The position numbers were made by a program, and so were the translations under genes. Shown in pieces: positions 53,788 to 62,362 of a stretch of DNA of 64,000 nt. The notes below the pieces were generated by a model. It was not told the DNA's origin. It did not search any database and worked only from the letters and a program-made list of their open reading frames with translations. Source of the stretch: Paeniglutamicibacter psychrophenolicus (GTDB taxonomy: Bacteria; Actinomycetota; Actinomycetes; Actinomycetales; Micrococcaceae). The stretch is from NCBI RefSeq assembly GCF_030812255.1, contig NZ_JAUSSH010000001.1:1-64000 (forward strand), given 5' to 3'. Each line of letters starts with the position of its first letter. Positions within the stretch are counted from its first letter, which is position 1.

Positions 53788-54795
53788 TTGACTCAGCAGC
53801 ACACCTCCGGCCGCCGTCGTGCGTCCGGACCCGTTGATGCTTTGCCTGCTGAAGGCTCCTTGGAGCAGATCGTAGACACCGCCCTGAGCGGTGAAAACAC
53901 TTCCCGACGTCCCGGCCGACGCGCACTGAGCGTGGTCCCGGAAGCCGTCGAGGCAACTGGTTCCCTGCAGTACATCGGCCGACGCTTCGATGCGGGCCTG
54001 CGGTACGGCGCATCCCCGGACGCAGCAGCCATTGCCGCCACCGAGATCCCCGTGGCCCTGGCCGCACCTGCGGCACCGGTGGCCGCCCCGGCCGAAGCAG
54101 ACGAGCTGGACAACGTCCTCAAGTTCGCTCCCCGGCCGCAGCGCTCCCGCATGGGGTTCACCCACAAGATTGCCGCGGTCGCCGCCGTTTCGGGCCTGGC
54201 CTTCGCCGCCGCATCCCCCGGGCAGGAGCCCGAGAGCGCCGTCGCCGACGCCCAGCGCGTCGCCCAGTCGGTCGTTGTGGATGTCCAGGCCCCGACCGGT
54301 GACGGGGTCAAGATCGAACGGGCTTCGCTGACCAGCGAATTCACCAAGGAAGACAAGCTGGCCACGATCATGACGGCCGCCGGCGGCGATGTCACCAAGA
54401 TCGCCACGAGCGGCGTACTGGCCCAGCCGGTCGACAGCATTCGATTGACTTCGCGCTTTGGCCACCGCAAGAATCCGACCGGCCCCGGCTTTATGAACCA
54501 CAACGGGCTGGACTACGCGGTTCCAATGGGTACGCCGATCAAGGCCGCCGCCGCCGGCACCGTCGTGCAGGCAGCCTGGGCGGGCCACTCCGGCTTCCGC
54601 GTGGAGATCGACCACGGGAACGGCTTGCACACCAGCTACAACCACAACTCGTCCTTGAAGGTCACCGTGGGGCAAAAGGTCAAGCGCGGGGAAGTTGTCT
54701 CGCTCAGTGGCAGCACGGGCAACTCAACCGGCCCGCACCTGCACCTCGAGGTCATCGTCAACGGCAAGTGGGTAAACCCCGAAGGCTGGTTATAA
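53788..54795 (+). CDS. M23-family peptidoglycan endopeptidase
   Basis: The 335-aa protein starts at TTG 53788, seven bases after GAGAGG. Residues 1-125 are a variable, partly disordered region; a hydrophobic segment at about 128-146 (HKIAAVAAVSGLAFAA) is a likely signal or anchor. The C-terminal M23 domain has RLTSRFGHRKNP, the zinc ligands His and Asp in NHNGLDYAVP, and HLH in GPHLHLEVIVNG. It should cut peptide bridges in the cell wall. A c-di-AMP riboswitch controls it, and an NlpC/P60 gene with its own riboswitch follows. Confidence 0.92.
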   Translation: MTQQHTSGRRRASGPVDALPAEGSLEQIVDTALSGENTSRRPGRRALSVVPEAVEATGSLQYIGRRFDAGLRYGASPDAAAIAATEIPVALAAPAAPVAAPAEADELDNVLKFAPRPQRSRMGFTHKIAAVAAVSGLAFAAASPGQEPESAVADAQRVAQSVVVDVQAPTGDGVKIERASLTSEFTKEDKLATIMTAAGGDVTKIATSGVLAQPVDSIRLTSRFGHRKNPTGPGFMNHNGLDYAVPMGTPIKAAAAGTVVQAAWAGHSGFRVEIDHGNGLHTSYNHNSSLKVTVGQKVKRGEVVSLSGSTGNSTGPHLHLEVIVNGKWVNPEGWL

Positions 54796-54803
54796 CGACA
54801 ATT

Positions 54804-54834
54804 GTCACCGTTCCGTGACCGGAACGTGACTTTT
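54804..54834 (+). terminator. Terminator after the M23 gene
   Basis: GTCAC-c-GTTCC pairs with GGAACGTGAC (one bulged C) and is followed by TTTT. It separates the M23 transcript from the next riboswitch leader. Confidence 0.85.
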
Positions 54835-54860
54835 GGATTCGCTTCATATATTCTAAGTAA

Positions 54861-55064
54861 GTGCTCAGGGACCAACCCTGATCACCGCCGCGGGAAGTGC
54901 CGAGCACTGCCAGCCCACGGTGTCCGTTCAAGTACTCGTTTGGCAGTGGCGGGGGACCCACTTTCGGCTTCCACACCAGGAAGCCTTGGGGTTAAGTAGT
55001 TCGGCCTGGCGGCCGGATTGCCGAGTGACTCCCACTCGAACCCGACAGCTCACCTCGCAGGCAT
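54861..55064 (+). promoter_or_regulatory. c-di-AMP riboswitch (ydaO/yuaA type) 2 with leader helices
   Basis: The NlpC/P60 leader holds the conserved blocks GGCGGGGGACCCA (54948 on), AAGCCTTGGGGTTAAG, and CCGACAGCTCACCTCGCAGG, the last being the ydaO 3' consensus. Upstream, GTGCTC (54861-54866) can pair with GAGCAC (54902-54907), while CACTGCCA (54905-54912) pairs with TGGCAGTG (54941-54948). The two helices overlap at 54905-54907 and exclude each other in full form. AGGAGAGG follows the aptamer directly. Confidence 0.93.
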
Positions 55065-55082
55065 CAGGAGAGGCATTACTAC

Positions 55083-55919
55083 GTGACTACACGTCAAGCA
55101 TTGGGCCGCCACCGCGCGACCCCGGTTCGGACCAACCCGCTAGAATCCATCTCGAAGGCCGTCGCCTCGAACGCTGGATCGGTTGGCCGCCAGGCCGCAG
55201 TCATTGCAGCCGCATCAGGTCTCGTTTTGACCTTGGGCGTTCCCGCAGCCCAGGGCAACGTATCCCGCGAAGCAAGCGCCGTCCCCGTTGAGGGCCTTTC
55301 CGCAGAGCGCGTAGCCGTCAAGGCCGTCTCGGTCTCGGCCGAACGTGCCAAGGACCTGAATATCGAGCGCGCAGCGTTCACCTCCAAGCCAGCTCCGGCT
55401 CCCGTCGTGATCGCCGTGGCCAACGAGGTCACCCCGCGCTCCACCACTTCCTCGACTTCCTCGACGCGTTCCAGCAATGCCGACGCCTTTGCACCGGTAA
55501 CCCGCTCGAACCGCGGCACCACCGAATCCACCTCCCCGGCCCCCAAGGCCAAGAGCGACTCGGTCAACACCGCCAACCTCTCCGGCATCGCGGCAACCGC
55601 TGCCAAGTACGTGGGCGTTCCCTATGTATGGGGCGGCAGCACCCCGTCGGGCTGGGATTGCTCCGGCTTCGTCAAGTACGTCTACGCACAGCACGGCATC
55701 AACATCGCCCGCGGCACCTCGGCCATCCGTGGCTCGGGCCAGTTCGTTCGCACCTCCAGCCCGAAGCCGGGCGACCTGGTGTTCCAGAACGGTGGCGGCC
55801 ACGTTGGCATCTACCTCGGTGGCGGCAAGATGATCGGTGCACAGAACCCGACCGTCGACACGATCCTTCACGACGTGACCCGCAACCCGCTCTACGGGTA
55901 CTACACCCTCAAGGGCTAA
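55083..55919 (+). CDS. NlpC/P60-family cell-wall hydrolase
   Basis: The 278-aa protein starts at GTG 55083 after AGGAGAGG. A signal-like hydrophobic stretch (about 37-58, ending AAQG) precedes a Ser/Thr/Ala-rich linker to about 165. The C-terminal NlpC/P60 domain has the nucleophile Cys193 in SGWDCSGFVKYVYAQHG and His240 in GGGHVGIYLGGGKMIGAQ. It should cleave peptidoglycan stem peptides, like RipA/RpfA-associated hydrolases. Its own c-di-AMP riboswitch couples it to wall and osmotic state, in parallel with the M23 gene before it. Confidence 0.93.
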   Translation: MTTRQALGRHRATPVRTNPLESISKAVASNAGSVGRQAAVIAAASGLVLTLGVPAAQGNVSREASAVPVEGLSAERVAVKAVSVSAERAKDLNIERAAFTSKPAPAPVVIAVANEVTPRSTTSSTSSTRSSNADAFAPVTRSNRGTTESTSPAPKAKSDSVNTANLSGIAATAAKYVGVPYVWGGSTPSGWDCSGFVKYVYAQHGINIARGTSAIRGSGQFVRTSSPKPGDLVFQNGGGHVGIYLGGGKMIGAQNPTVDTILHDVTRNPLYGYYTLKG

Positions 55920-55932
55920 GCGTAAGCGTTCC

Positions 55933-55972
55933 AAGGGCCCCGGCCGATCCGCAAGGATCGGCCGGGGCCCTT
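55933..55972 (+). terminator. Strong intrinsic terminator after the NlpC/P60 gene
   Basis: A perfect 18-bp stem (55933-55950 with 55955-55972, loop GCAA) closes the transcript. The T run is short. Confidence 0.92.
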
Positions 55973-56258
55973 GCCGTTAATCCCGCCAACAGGGGTGCCT
56001 CCGGGGCGGCAGGGGCGGTGCGTGGCGCCCGCGCCCGATGCATCCGGGAACGGCCGAAACGCGCCGCCAGGGGTGTACCGCGGGCAAATTTCCGGTGGAT
56101 TTTTGAACTAGTTGCCGACAAATGCGAGCAAAACAGTGATCCATTGTCTTAGGCTAGGGCACAGGAGCCAAAGCCGAGTGCCGCGTGCGCCACCGTGAGG
56201 GATTTCCGTCGTGGACGGGTCCCTCTGTTGCGCCGGGTCAGGATCAAAGGATGCGCAC

Positions 56259-56756
56259 ATGCGAACCCTTGTACTGAATGCAGGATTTGAACCGCTGGCG
56301 GTCATCACCTTCCGCCGGGCACTTCTCCTTGTCCTCACCGGAAAGGCCACCGTCCTTGCCGATGACGACCGGGACCCGGTCGTCGGGGTCAACCAGGTGG
56401 TGCCCAGGCCCACGGTGATCCTGCTGAACCGCTACATCCGCCTGCCATACCGCTCCGTCGTCAATGTCTCGCGCCGCGGGGTGCTGCGCCGCGACGGGCA
56501 CCGCTGCGCGTACTGCGGACGAAGCGCCAACACGATCGACCACATCGTGCCGCGGAGCCGCGGCGGCGAGGATTCATGGGAGAATTTAGTAGCGGCATGC
56601 CAAGGCTGCAATAGCGCCAAGGGAGACCGGACGCTGGCACAGCTGGGCTGGAAGCTGCGGTTTGCCCCGAGCCGACCGCGAGGCGCCCAATGGTTCATCA
56701 CCGAACTGGAACGCCCCGCAGAGGCTTGGAGTCCCTTTTTACGGAGTGCAGCATGA
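56259..56756 (+). CDS. HNH endonuclease-family protein
   Basis: The 165-aa protein belongs to the small HNH family common in Actinobacteria. A structural zinc is held by Cys83-Cys86 (CAYCGR) and Cys114-Cys117 (CQGCN), and the catalytic segment TIDHIVPRSRGG (Asp94, His95) with Asn109 completes the HNH fold. AAAGGA precedes ATG 56259. Its stop codon overlaps the mobA start (ATGA), so translation is coupled to a cofactor gene without an obvious functional link. The cellular role is unknown. Confidence 0.9.
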   Translation: MRTLVLNAGFEPLAVITFRRALLLVLTGKATVLADDDRDPVVGVNQVVPRPTVILLNRYIRLPYRSVVNVSRRGVLRRDGHRCAYCGRSANTIDHIVPRSRGGEDSWENLVAACQGCNSAKGDRTLAQLGWKLRFAPSRPRGAQWFITELERPAEAWSPFLRSAA

Positions 56757-57421
56757 AATTCGATGCGATCATCGTGGCCGGTGGCCGTGGGTCCCGGCTC
56801 GGCGGGGTCAGCAAGCCCCTTCTTGAACACCGCGGCGAGACGTTGCTGGAGCATTCGCTCAACGCCGTCCGTGACGCCCAGGCCATCGCCGTGGTCGGCG
56901 CCCACGCCCTGGCCGAAGCCGTCACCCGGTACATGGACGGTGCCCCGGACCACCAGCGCGTGGTCATCACCCGCGAATATCCAACCTTTGCGGGCCCCGC
57001 CGCGGCGGTCGCCGCCGGTCGGGCCGCCCTGGACGACGGACCCGACGACGAAAGCGCGCAGCGCGAAAACGAGGCTTCCGAGCTGACCATCGTGCTGGCC
57101 TCGGACCTCTTGGATCCGGGCCCGGTGGTCGCGGCACTGCTGGCCGCCACCGACAACCCGGTTCAGGGAACCGAGGCATGGGTGCCCCAGGATGTCTCCG
57201 GGGTGCTGCAGACGCTCTCCTGCGCCGTCCTCACCTCGTCCCTGCGCGAAGCCATCAGCCGGGCCTCCGAACCCCGCGGAAGTCTCGAGAATGCGTCAAT
57301 GATGCGTCTGCTTGCTACAGTGCAGATGGAACGGCTGAAGCTTCCCGACGCGGACTTCAGCGACATCGATACGCCCGGGGATGCCGGGCGGCACGGGATA
57401 GCGGTGGCCAACGGCCACTGA
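56753..57421 (+). CDS. mobA: Molybdenum cofactor guanylyltransferase
   Basis: The 222-aa product is a MobA-like nucleotidyltransferase: IIVAGGRGSRLGGVSKPLLE (residues 6-25) binds GTP and the lysine is in place; LTIVLASDLLDPGPV carries the metal-binding aspartate. It attaches GMP (or a similar nucleotide) to molybdopterin for enzymes of the DMSO reductase family, which fits fdhF in this operon. The GGAG motif lies within the end of the HNH gene. Confidence 0.88.
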   Translation: MKFDAIIVAGGRGSRLGGVSKPLLEHRGETLLEHSLNAVRDAQAIAVVGAHALAEAVTRYMDGAPDHQRVVITREYPTFAGPAAAVAAGRAALDDGPDDESAQRENEASELTIVLASDLLDPGPVVAALLAATDNPVQGTEAWVPQDVSGVLQTLSCAVLTSSLREAISRASEPRGSLENASMMRLLATVQMERLKLPDADFSDIDTPGDAGRHGIAVANGH

Positions 57422-57436
57422 CAAGGAGAATGCACC

Positions 57437-57715
57437 ATGCCGGAAGCCCAGCTCGATCAATGGGTCAGGGAACTCCTGGCGGCGTATGAACTCAACGACA
57501 CCGAAATCGACATCGACCAGGTGCTCTCGCTGGCCGGCGTTGCCGCGCACACCATCGTCCGCCCCGCCGCCCCGCTGACCACCTACGTGGCCGGCTATGT
57601 GGCAGGCCTCGCCGTGGGCAGCGGCCGGGCCGGCATGAAACCGGCGATGGAGTCGGCCGACTCGCTGGCACGCACCGTGCTGGCCGCACGCCCCGCCTCC
57701 ACCGACGACGCCTGA
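57437..57715 (+). CDS. DUF6457 protein (92 aa)
   Basis: The 92-aa protein is helical, with LDQWVRELLAAYELNDTEID and the Gly/Ala-rich helix PLTTYVAGYVAGLAVGSGR. It matches the small DUF6457 proteins that lie between molybdenum-cofactor genes in Actinobacteria. AAGGAG precedes the ATG and it is 15 bases after mobA. Its constant company suggests a part in molybdoenzyme maturation, which is inference. Confidence 0.78.
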   Translation: MPEAQLDQWVRELLAAYELNDTEIDIDQVLSLAGVAAHTIVRPAAPLTTYVAGYVAGLAVGSGRAGMKPAMESADSLARTVLAARPASTDDA

Positions 57716-57726
57716 GCAGCGCCGCG

Positions 57727-58920
57727 TTGAAAGACCACTCCTGGGACGGCGCCCGCACCGAGGCCCACCGGCTGGGCACCCGGATCGCCGCCGCGCCCCA
57801 AACGGTTCCCCTGCACCTTGCCGCAGGACGGATCCTCGCCGCCGACGTGGTGACCGCCTACCCGATGCCGCATTGCGCGACCTCCGCCATGGACGGATAC
57901 GCGGTCAACGGCACCGGGCCCTGGCAACTGCTCAGGGCGCTGGCCGGCAACCCGGGCGCGGGCGAAAACCTGGTGCTTGCCTCCTCGGAAGCCACCGCGG
58001 TGGTCACCGGGTCGCTGGTTCCCGAGGGCACCACCGCCATCCTGCGCGTCGAGCACTCCCGGCTGGAGGGCGGGTTGCTCCACGGCGACCGCCAACTGCG
58101 CCCCGGGGCCGACATCCGGCCCGCCGGAACCGAAGCCGCCAAGGGCGAGCTGCTGGCCCGCGCCGGAACCCCGCTGAGGGCAGGGGTGATCGCCGCGGCG
58201 GCGGTCTCCGGCCACGACGAACTCCTGGTGGCGGCAACCCCCTCGGTGCACCTGGTGTTCACGGGCGACGAAGTCATCGCCGTGGGGCACCCGGCCCCCG
58301 GACAGGTCCGCGACGGCTTCTCCCCGGTGCTGCCGCAGGTCGTGGCCGCGCTGGGCGGCACGGTCGGCAGCGCGGTGCGCATCGGGGACAGCCTCGAAGC
58401 CACGGTGGCGGCGATCGACTCGGCGCCGGCCCGGGCGGCGAACATCATCGTCACCACCGGCGGCACCGGGTTCTCCGATCGGGACTTCGTGCGCGCCGCG
58501 GTTCGCGAAGTGGGCGGAACGGAAGTGGTCCCCTCCATCGCCATGCGCCCCGGTCACCCCTCGATGCTTTCGACACTGCCCGGAAACCGGCTGTTGGTTG
58601 CCCTGCCCGGAAACCCGCTGGCCGCGCTCATGGCCGTCGCCACGCTGCTGGACCCGCTGCTGCGCGGGGCCACCGGGCGCGAAACGGCCAGGCTGCGCAA
58701 CGCGACCTGCGCCGCGGACTTCGCCCCGCTGCCCGGGCGCACCCGCCTGGTCCCGGCCCGCTGGGTCCCCGGAGCCGCCGGCCCCGACGCCCTGGCCCCG
58801 GCCGAGCATGTCTCCCCGGCCATGCTGCGCGGGCTGGCCGCAGCCGATGCGATCCTGGTGGTCGGGCCGGACGGGGCGATTGCCGGTGCACCGGCTTCCT
58901 ACCTTCGGTTACCGTGGTAG
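57727..58920 (+). CDS. moeA: Molybdopterin molybdenumtransferase
   Basis: The 397-aa enzyme inserts molybdate into adenylylated molybdopterin. MoeA motifs: PHCATSAMDGYAVNG (residues 49-63), LVFTGDEV, NIIVTTGGTGFSDRD (MoCF-binding domain) and LPGNRLLVALPGNPLAALM. A short C-terminal domain IV is present. The start is TTG 57727 with no clear ribosome binding site, 11 bases after the previous gene, suggesting coupling. Confidence 0.92.
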   Translation: MKDHSWDGARTEAHRLGTRIAAAPQTVPLHLAAGRILAADVVTAYPMPHCATSAMDGYAVNGTGPWQLLRALAGNPGAGENLVLASSEATAVVTGSLVPEGTTAILRVEHSRLEGGLLHGDRQLRPGADIRPAGTEAAKGELLARAGTPLRAGVIAAAAVSGHDELLVAATPSVHLVFTGDEVIAVGHPAPGQVRDGFSPVLPQVVAALGGTVGSAVRIGDSLEATVAAIDSAPARAANIIVTTGGTGFSDRDFVRAAVREVGGTEVVPSIAMRPGHPSMLSTLPGNRLLVALPGNPLAALMAVATLLDPLLRGATGRETARLRNATCAADFAPLPGRTRLVPARWVPGAAGPDALAPAEHVSPAMLRGLAAADAILVVGPDGAIAGAPASYLRLPW

Positions 58921-58976
58921 CCGGTCGTGAAAACACGTAAGACCAACAGCCAAGGCCGGAAGGGCAAGAGAAGGAC

Positions 58977-59810
58977 ATGGGACGGAAGATAGTCCGCAGG
59001 CGCATCACCAGGGCAAGCCTGGACGGGGCCCGGATAACCCGCGAGGAAAAGCTGGCCGTCGAGGAACCGCTGGAAATACGCTTCAACGGCACCTCCTTCA
59101 CCACCTCCATGCGCACCCCGGGCGACGACTTCGACCTGGTTGCAGGGTTCCTGCTGGCCGAGGGCCTCATCAGCCGCACCGAACACCTGGTGTCCATGCG
59201 CTACTGCGCCGGCACCGACGAGGACGGCAACCAAACCTTCAACGTCATCGACGTGCAGCTCGGTTTCGGGGCCCGGGCCCCGGATACGTCCGCCGCACGG
59301 AACGTGGTGACATCCTCGGCCTGCGGGATCTGCGGAACCAACTCCATCGACGAGGTCACCAAGAAATCCTCCTACCCGCTGGATCCGGCCCGCGGCCACC
59401 TGCCGGTCCAGACGCTGTTGAATATGCCCGACACCCTGCGTGACGCACAGGAACTGTTCTCCGCCACCGGGGGAGTGCACGCCGCGGGCCTGTTCACCAC
59501 AGCCGGGGAACTGCTGGTGCTGCGCGAGGACGTCGGGCGGCACAACGCCGTGGACAAGGTCGTCGGGGCCGCGCTGCGCGAGCATAGGTTACCGCTTCAT
59601 GACTGTGTCCTGCAGGTCTCCGGGCGGGCCTCTTTCGAACTGGTGCAGAAGGCCGCGATGGCCGGGATCCCGGTGCTGTCGGCTGTCAGTGCCCCGTCTT
59701 CGCTGGCAGTGGAATTGGCCGATGAAACCGGGTTGACGCTTGCGGCATTCTCCCGGGGTAGTACGGTAAACATATATACGCATGCCGACAGGGTTGGATC
59801 CGGTTCCTAG
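58977..59810 (+). CDS. fdhD: Formate dehydrogenase accessory sulfurtransferase
   Basis: The 277-aa protein is FdhD, which passes sulfur from a cysteine desulfurase to the molybdenum cofactor of formate dehydrogenases. The active cysteines are Cys116 and Cys119 in SSACGICGTNS, and the cofactor-binding GGVHAAGLFT and DVGRHNAVDKVVG motifs are intact. Its client is likely the oxidoreductase encoded directly downstream. Confidence 0.95.
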   Translation: MGRKIVRRRITRASLDGARITREEKLAVEEPLEIRFNGTSFTTSMRTPGDDFDLVAGFLLAEGLISRTEHLVSMRYCAGTDEDGNQTFNVIDVQLGFGARAPDTSAARNVVTSSACGICGTNSIDEVTKKSSYPLDPARGHLPVQTLLNMPDTLRDAQELFSATGGVHAAGLFTTAGELLVLREDVGRHNAVDKVVGAALREHRLPLHDCVLQVSGRASFELVQKAAMAGIPVLSAVSAPSSLAVELADETGLTLAAFSRGSTVNIYTHADRVGSGS

Positions 59811-59891
59811 GAACCAGCGAGCACCGGGTTTCCCCTTCAGCGCACGCGAGCGGCCACGGTCCGCGAAACCGTTGTTGAACGTGGAGGATAC

Positions 59892-62231
59892 ATGCATCGG
59901 CCAGCCCCAACGCAGGACATCAATGAAGACGACCTGGTAGTCACCGAGCCCAAACGCAGTGCGGCCGGGGTCGAGGCAGTGATGGTCTCGATGAAACGCG
60001 GTTTCGCCGAGGCCGGCGTGAGCCGGACCCTGCGTTCGATGCTGCGCATCAACCAGCGCGGCGGCTTCGACTGTCCGGGCTGTGCGTGGCCCGAGTCCAT
60101 CACCGGGGCCCGCAAGCCGGCCGAGTTCTGCGAGAACGGCGCCAAGGCCATTGCCGAGGAAGCCAGCGCCCGCACCGTGACCCCCGAATGGTGGGCCAAG
60201 CACCCCATCAACGTGCTGCGCGAGAAGACCGAGTACTGGCTCGGCTCCCAGGGCCGCATCACCGAGCCCATGATCATCCGCGAGGGCGAAAGCCACTACA
60301 CCCCGATCACCTGGGCCCAGGCCTTCGCGACCATCGGCGAGCACGTCAAGGCGACCACCCCGGAACGGTGCGTTTTCTACACCTCCGGACGCACGGCCAA
60401 CGAGACCGCGTTCATGTACCAGTTGATGGCCCGGTCCCTGGGCACCAACAACCTGCCCGACTGCTCGAACATGTGCCACGAATCCTCGGGCTCCGCGCTG
60501 AACCCCACCATCGGCATCGGCAAGGGCACCGTCTCGCTGGAGGACTTCGAGCACGCCGAACTGATCTTCGTCATCGGCCAGAACCCCGGAACCAACCACC
60601 CCCGGATGCTCTCGGCCCTGGCCGAAGCGCGCAAGCGCGGGGCGCACATCGTCGCGGTGAACCCGCTGCCGGAGGCCGGCTTCTTCGGGTTCAAGGACCC
60701 GCAGGCCGTGCGGGGCATGCTCGGCAAGTCCGACGACATCAGCGACCACTTCCTGCAGATCAAGGTCGGCGGGGACCTGGCGCTCTTCCAGGCCTTCGGC
60801 CACCTGCTCTTCGAGGCCGAGGCCAGGAACCCCGGCACCGTGATAGATGCGGCATTCATCGACTCGGTGACCGACGGCTTTGACGCCTACAAGGAAGCCC
60901 GCGCCACCCTGGATTGGGAAGCCACCGAGGAAGCCACGGGGCTGACCCGCACCGAAATCACCACGGTGGCCAACCTGTTGGTCAAGTCCAAGGCCTCCAT
61001 CTTCTGCTGGGCGCTGGGACTGACCCAGCAGCCGCACTCGGTGCCGACGCTGAAGGAAATCATCAACCTGCTGCTGCTGCAGGGCAACTTCGGCAAGCCC
61101 GGCGCCGGTGCCTGCCCGGTGCGCGGGCACTCCAACGTCCAGGGCGACCGGACCATGGGTATCTGGGAGAAGCCCGGCGAGGGGCTGCTGGCGGCCCTGG
61201 ATGAGGAGTTCAAGATCAACTCCCCGCGGGCCCACGGATTCGACTCCACCGAGGCGCTGGTGGCCTTCGAAAATGACACCGTCGACGTGTTCGTCTCCAT
61301 GGGCGGGAACTTCGCCCTGGCGAACTCGGAGACCGAAGCCCTGGAGGCCGGCATGCAGCGGGCCAAGCTGACCGTGCACATCTCCACCAAGCCCAACCGC
61401 TCCCACGTGGTGCACGGGCAGACCTCGCTGATCCTGCCCACCCTGGGACGCACCGACCGCGACGACAAGCACCCCGGCGGACCGCAGTTCCTCTCCGTGG
61501 AAGACTCCATGTCCGTCATCCACTCCACCCAGGGCCGGCTCAAGCCGGTCTCCGAGCACCTGCTGGCCGAGCCGGTCATCGTCGCGCGGATGGCCACCGC
61601 CATCCTGGGCGAGGACCACGTGGTGGACTGGAAGGCCATGGCCGACGACTACGACGTCATCCGCGACCACATCTCCCGGGTGCTGCCGGGCTTCGAGGAC
61701 TTCAACCGCCGGGTCCGCGGGCGCAACGGCTTCGTGCTGCCCAACCCGCCGCGCGACACCCGTTCCTTCGCCACCGACATCGGCAAGGGCAGGTTCACGG
61801 TCTCGCCCTTCGAGGCGCTTTCGGCCCCGGAGGGGCACCTGATCCTGCAGACCATGCGGTCCCACGACCAGTACAACACCACGTTCTACGGGCTCGATGA
61901 CAGGTACCGCGGCATCAAGAACGGGCGCCGGGTCATCCTGATCAACCCGGAGGACCTGGCCGAGCTGGGCCTTGAAGACAAGGCGCTGGTCGATGTGATC
62001 TCCACCTTCGGCGGGACCGAGCGCCGCGCCAACCGCTTCCGGCTGGTTTCCTACCCGACGGCCAAGGGCTGCGCCGCGGCCTACTTCCCGGAAGCGAACG
62101 CGCTGGTGCACCGGGACCTGGTGGCCCGAGAGTCCAACACCCCGGGCTTCAAGGCCATCATGGTGCGCTTTGTGCCGCATACCCGCGAGGCCGCGCGGAT
62201 GTTCGACGAGGACGCCGTAGCGGTCGGCTGA
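59892..62231 (+). CDS. fdhF: FdhF/YdeP-type molybdopterin oxidoreductase
   Basis: The 779-aa enzyme belongs to the DMSO-reductase superfamily, formate-dehydrogenase-H-like YdeP branch. An iron-sulfur site is suggested by Cys61, Cys64 (FDCPGCAWPE) and Cys80 (EFCENG). The DCSNMCHESSG segment (190-200) is at the place of the molybdenum ligand. Also present are VIGQNPGTNHPRML and the C-terminal cofactor domain (LRSHDQYNTTFYG-like). No signal peptide is seen, so it is cytosolic. The fdhD and moco genes upstream support a formate-dehydrogenase-like activity, but the YdeP branch is not biochemically settled. An acid-stress role, as proposed for E. coli YdeP, is also possible. Confidence 0.88.
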   Translation: MHRPAPTQDINEDDLVVTEPKRSAAGVEAVMVSMKRGFAEAGVSRTLRSMLRINQRGGFDCPGCAWPESITGARKPAEFCENGAKAIAEEASARTVTPEWWAKHPINVLREKTEYWLGSQGRITEPMIIREGESHYTPITWAQAFATIGEHVKATTPERCVFYTSGRTANETAFMYQLMARSLGTNNLPDCSNMCHESSGSALNPTIGIGKGTVSLEDFEHAELIFVIGQNPGTNHPRMLSALAEARKRGAHIVAVNPLPEAGFFGFKDPQAVRGMLGKSDDISDHFLQIKVGGDLALFQAFGHLLFEAEARNPGTVIDAAFIDSVTDGFDAYKEARATLDWEATEEATGLTRTEITTVANLLVKSKASIFCWALGLTQQPHSVPTLKEIINLLLLQGNFGKPGAGACPVRGHSNVQGDRTMGIWEKPGEGLLAALDEEFKINSPRAHGFDSTEALVAFENDTVDVFVSMGGNFALANSETEALEAGMQRAKLTVHISTKPNRSHVVHGQTSLILPTLGRTDRDDKHPGGPQFLSVEDSMSVIHSTQGRLKPVSEHLLAEPVIVARMATAILGEDHVVDWKAMADDYDVIRDHISRVLPGFEDFNRRVRGRNGFVLPNPPRDTRSFATDIGKGRFTVSPFEALSAPEGHLILQTMRSHDQYNTTFYGLDDRYRGIKNGRRVILINPEDLAELGLEDKALVDVISTFGGTERRANRFRLVSYPTAKGCAAAYFPEANALVHRDLVARESNTPGFKAIMVRFVPHTREAARMFDEDAVAVG

Positions 62232-62362
62232 GCCGGCGCCGGCGGGCAGGGGGCCGCACCGGCAATCCCATTCATTGGGCATGTCGGCCCCATGCCGGCC
62301 CGGTGATGGCTAGGCTGGGCGGTTGATCGATCCGTCCAGCCCAAAGATCCAAAGGTACCGCC

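Noticed and set aside
59589-62282. Open frame of 897 codons on the minus strand
   Set aside because: It is the antisense of fdhF, produced by high GC at third codon positions. Composition is Gly/His/Arg-rich without any domain.
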